A stretch of DNA of 64,000 nucleotides from Frateuria_A sp035944355 (GTDB lineage Bacteria > Pseudomonadota > Gammaproteobacteria > Xanthomonadales > Rhodanobacteraceae), in contig NZ_DASZBH010000012.1 of the NCBI RefSeq assembly GCF_035944355.1, forward strand, positions 62,001 through 126,000, given 5' to 3'. Below, in pieces: positions 9,644-17,165 of the stretch (position 1 is the stretch's first letter; each line of letters opens with the position of its first letter). The notes below the pieces were generated by a model. That model saw only the letters and a program-made list of their open reading frames with translations. It was not told the origin of the DNA and searched no databases. The position numbers and the translations under genes were made by a program.

Positions 9644-11968
9644 ATGGCATCGATGATCGGCAGTTCGCGCCTGGCCGGCGCGCTGGCACTTGGCCTGGTG
9701 GCCACCGGCGCCTGGGCGCAGGGGCACACGCTGACCACGGACGACTATGCACGCGCGGAGCGCTTCCTGGGACCCGACACCGCACCGCTGGTCGACCACG
9801 CGATCCAGCGTGTGACCTGGCTGGACGAGGGCCACTTCTGGTACGTCGACCACGATGCCAAGGGTGATCATTACCGCGTGATGGACGCCGCCACCGGCAA
9901 GGCGTCCGACGCGTTCGACCAGTCCCGCCTCGCCGCGGCGCTGGGCAAGGCGCGGAGCAAACCGGTCAAGGCCGACAAGCTCGGCATCCGCGAATACGTG
10001 ATCGCCGCCGATGGCCGCCTGGACGTCCAGCTCAACGGGCAGCGCTACCTGTGCGACCTCAAGAGCGCGCAGGGCGAATGCGTGGCGAAGAAGGCCGGCA
10101 AGGAGCCGGGCGTGCTCTCGCCGGACAAGAAGAACGAGGCCTTCATCCGCGGCTGGAACCTGTGGCTGCGCGACGTGGCCACCGGCAAGGAGACCCAGCT
10201 CACCACCGACGGCGTGGAGAACTTCGGCTACGCCACCGACAACGCCGGCTGGAAACACACCGACAACGCGATCCTGGTGTGGTCGCCCGACTCATCGCGG
10301 ATCGCCACCTTCCAGCAGGACGAGCGCAAGACCGGCGACATGTACCTGCTCAAGACGCAGGTCGGTCACTCGGAGCTCTTGAAGTGGAAGGGCCCGCTGG
10401 CCGGCGACAAGGACGTGACCATGATCGAGCGCGTCGTCATCGACGTGCCGAACAGAAAGGTGGTACGGCTGAAGATGCCGCCGGACCAGCACCGCTCGAC
10501 CCTGTGCGACGACGTCAGCTGCGGTCCCGACGGCGGCTGGGACGACGTCAAGTGGGCGAACGACGGCAAGACGCTGGCCTTCGTCTCCACCTCGCGCTAC
10601 CACAAGGACGAATGGTTCCGCATCGCCGATCCGAAGACCGGTGCGGTGCGCACGGTGTTCGAGGAGCACGTGCCGACCTACTACGAAAGCGGCAACGGCC
10701 AGGTCAACTGGTTCTACCTGCCCGAGAGCCACGAGGCGATCTGGTTCTCCGAGCGCACCAACTGGGGCAACCTGTACCTGTACGACCTGGACACCGGCAA
10801 GCTCAAGCACGCCATCACCACCGGCGAGGGCAACGTCACCGAGGTGCTCAAGGTCGATCCGAAGACGCGCACCGTGTGGTTCCGCGGCGTCGGCCGCACG
10901 AACGGCGTGGATCCGTACTACCAGCAGTTCTTCAAGGTCGGCCTGGACGGCGGCAAGCCCACGCTGCTGACGCCGGAAGCGGCCAACCACGAGATCACCC
11001 TCTCGCCGGACGGCAGGGCCTTCGTCGATACCTATTCCTCGCCTACCGAGCCGCCGGTCACCGTGCTGCGCGACAGCCGTGACGGCCGCACGCTCGCCAC
11101 CGTCGCCAAGGCCGACATCAGCCGCCTGCGCGCGGCCGGCTGGGTGCCGCCGACCCCCATCACCGTGAAAGCGCGGGATGGCAAGACCGACCTGTACGGC
11201 ATGCTGTTCAAGCCGACGAACTTCGATGCCCACAAGAAATATCCGATCGTCGACTACATCTACCCGGGTCCGCAGACCGGCTCGGTGCGCGGGCGCAACT
11301 TCCTCGCCTCGCGCGGCGACAACCAGGCGCTGGCGGAGCTGGGCTTCATCGTGGTGGCGATCGACGGCATGGGCACGCCGTGGCGCTCCAAGGCCTTCCA
11401 CGATGCCTGGTACGGCAACATGGGCGACAACACGCTGCCCGACCAGGTCGCCGCCATCAAGGAACTGGGCAAGCGCTACGCGTGGATCGACACGAACCGC
11501 GTCGGCATCTGGGGCCACTCCGGCGGCGGCAACGCCACGGCCGATGCGATGTTCCGCTATCCGGACTTCTTCAAGGTCGGCTGGTCCGAGAGCGGCAACC
11601 ACGACAACCGCAACTACGAGGACGACTGGGCCGAGAAGTACCAGGGCCCGCTGGTCACCCACAAGGACGGCACCACCAACTACGACGACCAGGCCAACCA
11701 GAGCCACGCAGCCAAGCTCAAGGGCCGGCTGATGCTGGTGCACGGCACCATCGACGACAACGTGCCGCCGTCCAACACGCTGCTGGTGGCCGATGCGCTG
11801 ATCAAGGCGAACAAGGACTTCGACCTGTTGATGATTCCCAACGTGCACCACGGCTATGGCATGGAGAAGGGTGCCTATGCCATGCGCCGGCGCTGGGACT
11901 ACTTCGTGACCTACCTCGCCGGCGACACGCCTCCGAAGGAGTTCGCCTTCACCGCGCCGAAGGACTGA
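9644..11968 (+). CDS. Secreted S9B dipeptidyl peptidase IV
   Basis: A 774-aa serine peptidase that removes N-terminal dipeptides, typically X-Pro or X-Ala, in the periplasm. The start at 9644 follows AAGGGG and gives a clean Sec signal peptide ending near AWAQG. An eight-bladed beta-propeller region (about 50-500) precedes the alpha/beta hydrolase domain. The nucleophile is Ser626 in GHSGGGNATADAM; the Asp is in GTIDDNVPP (704/705) and the His in PNVHHGYG (735/736). The gene stands alone and ends in a strong terminator. It is a paralogue type common in Xanthomonadales, where it helps peptide scavenging. Confidence 0.95.
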   Translation: MASMIGSSRLAGALALGLVATGAWAQGHTLTTDDYARAERFLGPDTAPLVDHAIQRVTWLDEGHFWYVDHDAKGDHYRVMDAATGKASDAFDQSRLAAALGKARSKPVKADKLGIREYVIAADGRLDVQLNGQRYLCDLKSAQGECVAKKAGKEPGVLSPDKKNEAFIRGWNLWLRDVATGKETQLTTDGVENFGYATDNAGWKHTDNAILVWSPDSSRIATFQQDERKTGDMYLLKTQVGHSELLKWKGPLAGDKDVTMIERVVIDVPNRKVVRLKMPPDQHRSTLCDDVSCGPDGGWDDVKWANDGKTLAFVSTSRYHKDEWFRIADPKTGAVRTVFEEHVPTYYESGNGQVNWFYLPESHEAIWFSERTNWGNLYLYDLDTGKLKHAITTGEGNVTEVLKVDPKTRTVWFRGVGRTNGVDPYYQQFFKVGLDGGKPTLLTPEAANHEITLSPDGRAFVDTYSSPTEPPVTVLRDSRDGRTLATVAKADISRLRAAGWVPPTPITVKARDGKTDLYGMLFKPTNFDAHKKYPIVDYIYPGPQTGSVRGRNFLASRGDNQALAELGFIVVAIDGMGTPWRSKAFHDAWYGNMGDNTLPDQVAAIKELGKRYAWIDTNRVGIWGHSGGGNATADAMFRYPDFFKVGWSESGNHDNRNYEDDWAEKYQGPLVTHKDGTTNYDDQANQSHAAKLKGRLMLVHGTIDDNVPPSNTLLVADALIKANKDFDLLMIPNVHHGYGMEKGAYAMRRRWDYFVTYLAGDTPPKEFAFTAPKD

Positions 11969-11991
11969 AGCCGGACGCCAGATGGATCCAA

Positions 11992-12025
11992 CCGAAGGCC
12001 GGGCTCGTCCCGGCCTTCGGCTTTG
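11992..12025 (+). terminator. Rho-independent terminator of the dipeptidyl peptidase gene
   Basis: A perfect 12-bp stem, CCGAAGGCCGGG with its complement CCCGGCCTTCGG, around a 5-nt loop, followed by CTTTG. It lies 24 bp after the stop codon. Confidence 0.8.
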
Positions 12026-12222
12026 TGAAACGCGCGCGCAGGACGGCAAGCGGAGTCAACAAGAGGAATCTGTGCCGGCGATCACACGATCCGCATCCGG
12101 CCTGGCCTCGCGTGGCGGCTTCACCGACTGACGACGGACTGAATGGGACGTTTGGATTGCGTCATCTTCATGTGGATGGCGCTCCCAGTCCATGCAGTTT
12201 CCCCTTGCGGGGAGAGGTACCT

Positions 12223-14049
12223 ATGCGCGATCGCCTGCTCGTTCTCACGGCCCTGGCCGCTTCCGTCACCGCGGCCCTGCTCAGCGCCCCAGCCTGGGCC
12301 GCCAACGTCACGGCCTCCCAGTTGCCTGGCCAGGGCCGGGTGGTTTCCGGCCAGGTAGGCGTCGGCCACCTTTCGGCCGGCAGCATGGATCTCACCTTGA
12401 ACGGGCCGGCGGTGATCGACTGGGGCAAGGGCAACGCGCGCGGCGACATCAACGCCGGCGGCGTGGCCGGCTTCAACATCGGCTCGGCCGCCAAGGTGAA
12501 CTTCAGCGGTGCCGCGGGCGCCGCCGTGCTCAACATCGACAGCAGCGGCAACCCCTCGCAGATCCTCGGCGCGCTCAATGCGCACGGTGCGGACGTCTTC
12601 GTCGCCAACGGCAACGGCATCATCGTCGGCGCCAAGGCGCAGATCCTCTCCGACCGCACGGTCGGGCTGATCGGCAATCGTCTGCTGCCGGGCGCGACGA
12701 CCGGTTTCAACGGTTCCAGCGATTCGATCGTGCGCGACGGCAGCGGCGGCGACGTCACCGTGCTGGCGGGCGCGTCCTTCGGTGGCGGCGGCAGGGTGCT
12801 GATCGCCGGCGGCGGCAACGTCAACGTCGACCTGGGCGCGTTCGCAGGTCCGCTGGAGCTGGCCGCAGGACGTGCCGTGAGCCGTGGCGGCACCGACAAC
12901 GGCAGCGCCGCGCTGAATGTCTCGGGGCACCAGCGTGGCCGTATCGACGGCTTCTCGTCCGCCGGCAGCGCGACCAACCTGGGCGTGCTCTCGCTGGCCC
13001 GCGCGCAGGTCGATGGCAGGCTCGTCAACCAAGGCACGCTGACGCTCGCCGATGGCTTCGCCATCCGCGGCAAGCTGGAAAACCGGAACACCCTCGACGC
13101 CAACGGCAACGTGACCGTCGGCGCCCTCAACAACAAGGGGCTGCTCACTACGCAGGGTGTGCTCACCTCGCGCGGCTGGGTCGTCAACAGCGGCCGCATC
13201 GACAGCCCGACCGCGGCCGGCGCGCTGCGCTCGTTCGGCCAGTTCATCAACGTCGGCCGGATCCAGGGGGTGAGCTACCTGGACGTGTCGCGCGGCAGCC
13301 TGGTGAACACCGGCGCGATCGCGCTGGTCGACGCCAACGACACCCAGGGCTCGCCGGGCGCCGTGCTGGTGCGCGGCGGCGACCTGATCAATGGCGGCAG
13401 CATCACCAGCGCGGTAGCCGCCAACGGCAAGCCGCTGTACGCCGACCTGATCGCCCAGGTCACCAACGGCAGCATCCGCAACCTCGGCCTGCTGGCCGAC
13501 TTCGGCCAGATCGCCACCGGCTCGGACACGCAATCGCCCAATTTCCGCGCCGACGGCGACTACTCGATCAGCAACGCGGGCACCATCCGCGGCAATTTCA
13601 CGATCGACGCCAACTTCAGCGCGCGGCTGCAGGACAACGCCTCCACCGGCAACTTCAGCAACACCGGCGTGCTGGACCTGCGCGCGCCGTATGCCAGTGC
13701 GGGCCGCAGTCTGTGGATCAACGCCCAGACCAATGTCGACCTCGGCGGACGGGTGTGGGCGGGAGGCAAGGCGCTCGGCCAGACCAACGCGCTGGACGGC
13801 GTGCTGATCGGCGCATCGACGGGCCGGCTCACCATCGCCACGCCGCTGGTCTTCTACGCCAACGGCAGCAACAGCGGCACGGCCTACCTCAGCGGCCAGC
13901 AGGTGCGCGTGGCGGCCAACGTGATCGGCGTGGGCAAGGGGTCCGCGATCTACCTCACCACCGGCCGCGCCAGCGGCGGCGGCTCCGACTACACCCTCGC
14001 TCCGGGCGCACAGCTGAAGGCCGGCGCGGTGTACGTCACCAGCCGCTAG
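12223..14049 (+). CDS. Two-partner-secretion exoprotein (TpsA, filamentous haemagglutinin N-terminal domain)
   Basis: A 608-aa secreted protein. The start at 12223 follows GGAGAGG and gives a signal peptide ending at AWAANVT. Residues about 28-150 form a TPS (haemagglutination activity) domain with FNIGSAAKVNF and the diagnostic loop NGNGIIVG at 129-136, recognised by a TpsB outer-membrane transporter. The rest is beta-helical repeat with frequent Asn-Gly turns and segments like GRLVNQGTLTLADGF. No tpsB gene is adjacent, and the protein is short for an adhesin. Possible roles are adhesin, secreted enzyme scaffold or contact factor; there is no visible toxin domain at the C-terminus. Confidence 0.85.
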   Translation: MRDRLLVLTALAASVTAALLSAPAWAANVTASQLPGQGRVVSGQVGVGHLSAGSMDLTLNGPAVIDWGKGNARGDINAGGVAGFNIGSAAKVNFSGAAGAAVLNIDSSGNPSQILGALNAHGADVFVANGNGIIVGAKAQILSDRTVGLIGNRLLPGATTGFNGSSDSIVRDGSGGDVTVLAGASFGGGGRVLIAGGGNVNVDLGAFAGPLELAAGRAVSRGGTDNGSAALNVSGHQRGRIDGFSSAGSATNLGVLSLARAQVDGRLVNQGTLTLADGFAIRGKLENRNTLDANGNVTVGALNNKGLLTTQGVLTSRGWVVNSGRIDSPTAAGALRSFGQFINVGRIQGVSYLDVSRGSLVNTGAIALVDANDTQGSPGAVLVRGGDLINGGSITSAVAANGKPLYADLIAQVTNGSIRNLGLLADFGQIATGSDTQSPNFRADGDYSISNAGTIRGNFTIDANFSARLQDNASTGNFSNTGVLDLRAPYASAGRSLWINAQTNVDLGGRVWAGGKALGQTNALDGVLIGASTGRLTIATPLVFYANGSNSGTAYLSGQQVRVAANVIGVGKGSAIYLTTGRASGGGSDYTLAPGAQLKAGAVYVTSR

Positions 14050-14078
14050 GATCGCCGCCGCCAGGGGCGCGGCGATCC
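14049..14078. terminator. Hairpin between convergent exoprotein and NTF2-like genes
   Basis: Ten-bp perfect inverted repeat GGATCGCCGC/GCGGCGATCC overlapping the last base of the exoprotein stop codon. It lies in the 54-bp gap between convergent genes and may serve both. No T tract is seen. Confidence 0.5.
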
Positions 14079-14103
14079 GCGCCCTTGTGGCCGCCCGGCG
14101 GGC

Positions 14104-14577
14104 CTATCTCATTGCGCTGTGCTGCGAATAGACCGCATGCCAGCCGCCGTCGCGATAGACGAACACGTCCGACGAGCGCAGGTGCTCGGGTGCGGGCGGC
14201 GGGTCGTAGAAGGAGACGATCGCCAGGTCGCCGTCCAGCAGCACGCGCGTGTCCGCGGGATGGGCCTTGAGGTAGGCGTCGATCTCGCGCATGGCGCGGT
14301 CCGAACCCTGGTTCTTGCGCGCGCCTTCCACGATGGCATGGCGGTCGTGGACGCGGCCGTCGGCGCCGACCGAACGGTAGGCCGGCAGCAGCATCTGCGC
14401 GAGCCAGGCGACGTCGCCGGTGCCTTCGGCGCGCAGCCAGTGGTCTTCCACCGCCAGCACGGCGGCCTTGGTGTGCGCGCCCTCATCGGCGCCGGCGGCA
14501 TGCGCGTGGAAACTCAAGACCAGCAACAGGCCGCAGACCTGGGCACAAAGCATGGAACGAAGGTAGCGAAAGGACAT
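14104..14577 (-). CDS. Secreted NTF2-like (DUF4440/SnoaL-type) protein
   Basis: A 157-aa exported protein. The start MSFRYLRSML at 14577 gives a signal peptide ending near FHAHAAG. The mature part has the pattern of DUF4440-like NTF2 folds: a helix with the motif VEDHWLRAEGTGDVAWLAQM, then DRHAIVEG, and closing beta strands VFVYRDGGWHAVYSQHSA. Such proteins are often small-molecule binders or orphan enzymes. The open frame continues far upstream, but that part lies antisense to the M56 gene and is not coding. No operon partner is obvious. Confidence 0.8.
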   Translation of the reverse strand: MSFRYLRSMLCAQVCGLLLVLSFHAHAAGADEGAHTKAAVLAVEDHWLRAEGTGDVAWLAQMLLPAYRSVGADGRVHDRHAIVEGARKNQGSDRAMREIDAYLKAHPADTRVLLDGDLAIVSFYDPPPAPEHLRSSDVFVYRDGGWHAVYSQHSAMR

Positions 14578-14717
14578 GGCCGGTTCCGGTGGACGAGGTG
14601 CTCCGGATCGTGCCGTGACGACGGCCTGCGGTCGCGTGGGCGGTGACGAACACGACCGCGGCGCCGACGAGCGGCACCGCGGCCGGGACGAGTGGTCCGT
14701 CGTGCGTGCCCGCGAAC

Positions 14718-16646
14718 TCAGCCGGCGTCGACCGCCTGGGCCTTGCCGCTGCGGACGGCCTGGTCGAGCAACTGGCGCATCTGCTGCTCGGCCTGGCGGC
14801 CGACCTGCTGCTGGCGCTGGGCGAGGGCCTGCTGCTGGCGTTCCAGTTCGGCCTGCTGCGCTTCGAGCGCCTGGCGCTGCGCCGCGGTCGATTTTTCGCT
14901 GGCCGCGCGGCGGGCTTCGATCTGTGCCTGCTGTTGCTCCAGTGCGCGCTGGCGCGCCTCGCGGACCTGCGTGGCGGAGTCCGGACCGGCCCCGGCTTGC
15001 GCCGCCTGTCCGGACAGCTCGGCCTGCTCGCCGGCCAGCTGCGCCTGCTCTTGGGCGTAAGCGGCTTCTTCGGCGGCCAGGCCCGCCTGGCGTCCCGCCA
15101 GTTCGCCTTGGCGGCCGGCCAGCTGGCCCTGCGCGTTCGCCATCTCGGTCACCGGCTGGTAGATCGCCTTGGCGCTGCGGATGATGGCTGGATCGCGCAC
15201 CAGATAGGCCTTGGCGCCCTGGCGGAACCACAGCATCGGCTGGCCGTCGCGGTGCAGGCGACGTGCCTGTTCGAGGTCGCGGTCGCTGCCGTTGACGAAC
15301 GCATCGTCGCCGTCGAACATGGCCAGCCCGTCGGGCGCATCGCGGTCGATGGAAACGTGGCTGTGGGTCGCGTGGAAGCCCAGTCGCCCGTGGGGCGGAG
15401 GCGGCGGAGGTGGTGGCGGCAGCGGCGCACGGGGTGCCGCCGGCGGAGGCGGAGGGAGCGGCGGCAACGGAGGCAGATAGCTCCCCGTCGGCCGTGCGTC
15501 CGAGGTGCGTGCGGCGGGCAACGCACGTGCGGCCGGTGCTGCGCGTGCGGCCGGTGCGGCAGAGGTGGCCGGTGCCGCCGAGGCAACCGGTGCGGTCGCC
15601 TGGGCCTCGCTGCTGCCCTCGCTGGCGGTAACGCGGTACGGCAGCACGCCGGCGACGGCGACCAGGGCCACCAGCAGCCAGCCGCGCGCGCGCGGGTTCG
15701 ATTCGTTGACGCTTTGCTGCAGCATGAGCAGTCGCCTCTTTAAGTTGTCGAACGTGGGGGAAGCGCCGGCCAGGCCGGCGTGGAGGGGGTGGGACACGCC
15801 CAGCCGCAGCAGCAGCCGGCCGTAGGCCTGCACGGCCAAGGGGTGGTCGCGCATCACGCGTGCATCGCAGGCGGCCTCGCGATGGAGCGCGTACTCGCGC
15901 ATCGCCCAGCGCACCGCCGGATGGAAGAAGAACAGCCGCTGCGCCAGCGCCGGCACCAGGCCCAGCCACAGGTCGCGCCGCGCCAGGTGCGCCAGCTCGT
16001 GCGCCACGGCCATCTCCCATTCGGCCCCATCGAGCGCCTGCCGCGCGGGCAGCAGCACCACCGGCCGCCACCAGCCGCCGACCTGCGGCGAGGCGATCGC
16101 CGCGCACTGGCGCAGTTCCGGACAGCGGCGCAGGCCCAGTGCACGCGCCTGGCGCTGACAATGCTCGCGCAGCGCCGTGTCGGCCAACGGTTCGGTGGCG
16201 GCGTGCAGCGCACGCGCCTGGCGCCACTGGCGGCCGAGCCGGGGCAGTTGCCAAGCCAGTCCGGCGAGCCAAGCGAACAGCGCAAGCCAGGGCCAGGCGG
16301 GGACCGAGCCGGCGCCGCGCGCCGCCGGGCGGGACGGCGCGACCAGCGGCAGCGTCTGCGACGACATGTTTGCCCGCATGGGTGGCAGCGGGTCCGGCGT
16401 GGACACGACCGCGGGGGCCTCGGACGCCTGTGGCGCGAGCAGCGGCAGCGCCAGCGGACGGTTCCAGGCCAGCCCGAGCAACAGCTGCAGCCCGACCAGC
16501 CACCACAGCGCGCTGCGCATGGCCGCCGGCAGCCGCGGTGCCAGGCGCAGCAGCAGCGCCACCGCGGCGATCAGCAGGCAGGCCTGCAGGGAGCTCCAGG
16601 CCAGGCGCTGGACCATTTCGCCGGCGACGCGGGTCAGGCTGTCCAT
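14718..16646 (-). CDS. BlaR1-type M56 membrane metallopeptidase with proline-rich linker and coiled-coil tail
   Basis: A 642-aa inner-membrane zinc protease, the likely sensor partner of the BlaI-type repressor encoded immediately upstream. The stop of blaI and this start are separated by one base (TGACATG), with AAGGAG in front. Hydrophobic segments lie near 18-36, 45-62, 115-132 and 322-338. The zinc site is HELAH at 216-220 with Glu257 in HREAACD. Beyond the last membrane segment there is a Pro-rich tract (about 375-420), a small conserved domain (about 420-500), and a Gln/Ala-rich heptad region (about 505-635) with repeated QLAGRQ/ELAGRQ units. There is no penicillin-binding sensor domain, so the inducing signal is not obviously a beta-lactam. 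Confidence 0.88.
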   Translation of the reverse strand: MDSLTRVAGEMVQRLAWSSLQACLLIAAVALLLRLAPRLPAAMRSALWWLVGLQLLLGLAWNRPLALPLLAPQASEAPAVVSTPDPLPPMRANMSSQTLPLVAPSRPAARGAGSVPAWPWLALFAWLAGLAWQLPRLGRQWRQARALHAATEPLADTALREHCQRQARALGLRRCPELRQCAAIASPQVGGWWRPVVLLPARQALDGAEWEMAVAHELAHLARRDLWLGLVPALAQRLFFFHPAVRWAMREYALHREAACDARVMRDHPLAVQAYGRLLLRLGVSHPLHAGLAGASPTFDNLKRRLLMLQQSVNESNPRARGWLLVALVAVAGVLPYRVTASEGSSEAQATAPVASAAPATSAAPAARAAPAARALPAARTSDARPTGSYLPPLPPLPPPPPAAPRAPLPPPPPPPPPHGRLGFHATHSHVSIDRDAPDGLAMFDGDDAFVNGSDRDLEQARRLHRDGQPMLWFRQGAKAYLVRDPAIIRSAKAIYQPVTEMANAQGQLAGRQGELAGRQAGLAAEEAAYAQEQAQLAGEQAELSGQAAQAGAGPDSATQVREARQRALEQQQAQIEARRAASEKSTAAQRQALEAQQAELERQQQALAQRQQQVGRQAEQQMRQLLDQAVRSGKAQAVDAG

Positions 16647-16647
16647 G

Positions 16648-17034
16648 TCAGGGCTCCTTGCGGCGCGACTGCAGCTGGGCGACCAGCGCCTCGAGCTCGG
16701 CCAGCTCCTCGTCGCTGACCTGCGCGCGCTCGGACAGATAGGCGACGAACGGCGACACCGAGCCGCTCAGGGTCTTCTCCACGAAGCTGCCGACCGCATG
16801 GCGCATCGCCTCGCCCGGTGCGGTGGCGGGGCTGTAGCGGTAGAGGCCGCCGGTCTGGCGGCGCTTGAGGTAACCCTTGCCGCGCAGGCGCTCCATCATG
16901 GTCAGCACGGTCGAGCGCGCCAGGCCGCGCGCCTCGCCGAAGCCGCCGGCGACTTCGCCGACCGAGGCGGGGGCGTGTTCGGCCAGGTAGTGGAGCAGGG
17001 CGAGTTCCTGGTCGCCGATGGTGGGACGTGACAT
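16648..17034 (-). CDS. BlaI/MecI/CopY family transcriptional repressor
   Basis: A 128-aa winged-helix repressor (Penicillinase_R family). Residues 1-75 carry the DNA-binding domain (PTIGDQELALLHYLAE, STVLTMMERLRGKGYLKRR); the C-terminal helices dimerise. In the family, the M56 protease cleaves the repressor to induce transcription. The start at 17034 has the ribosome binding site AGGAG, which touches the proximal operator at 17046. Two operators of BlaI type lie directly upstream, so autoregulation of this two-gene operon is very likely. Confidence 0.93.
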   Translation of the reverse strand: MSRPTIGDQELALLHYLAEHAPASVGEVAGGFGEARGLARSTVLTMMERLRGKGYLKRRQTGGLYRYSPATAPGEAMRHAVGSFVEKTLSGSVSPFVAYLSERAQVSDEELAELEALVAQLQSRRKEP

Positions 17035-17045
17035 GGCGGACTCCT

Positions 17046-17088
17046 GACTACAGATGTAGTCAGACTAGTCTTGACTACATCTGTAGTC
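17046..17088 (-). promoter_or_regulatory. Dual BlaI-type operator with embedded promoter
   Basis: Two 16-bp dyads, GACTACAGATGTAGTC (17046-17061) and its exact reverse complement GACTACATCTGTAGTC (17073-17088), flank the palindrome AGACTAGTCT, so the whole 43 bp is almost one palindrome. The arms match the BlaI/MecI core TACA-N-TGTA. On the minus strand TTGACT (17085-17090) and TAGTCT (17062-17067), 17 bp apart, form a plausible promoter: the distal operator covers the -35 and the proximal one covers the start site up to the ribosome binding site. Confidence 0.85.
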
Positions 17089-17112
17089 AATAGAACTTGT
17101 GGCATGCCGCGC

Positions 17113-17140
17113 AAAAAAAACGGGCGCCCGAAGGCGCCCG
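17113..17140 (-). terminator. Rho-independent terminator of the Oar-like receptor gene
   Basis: On the minus strand an 8-bp stem CGGGCGCC/GGCGCCCG with a TTCG tetraloop is followed by eight T residues, 25 bp after the receptor stop codon. Confidence 0.92.
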
Positions 17141-17165
17141 TCGTGATTCGGCCGCAGCCGATGGA

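Noticed and set aside
14578..16506. Long minus-strand frame upstream of the NTF2-like gene (total 800 aa)
   Set aside because: It lies out of frame with the M56 gene on the same strand and is full of Arg/Ala/Pro/Gly, as expected for a high-GC shadow frame. Only the last 157 codons have a signal peptide and a fold.
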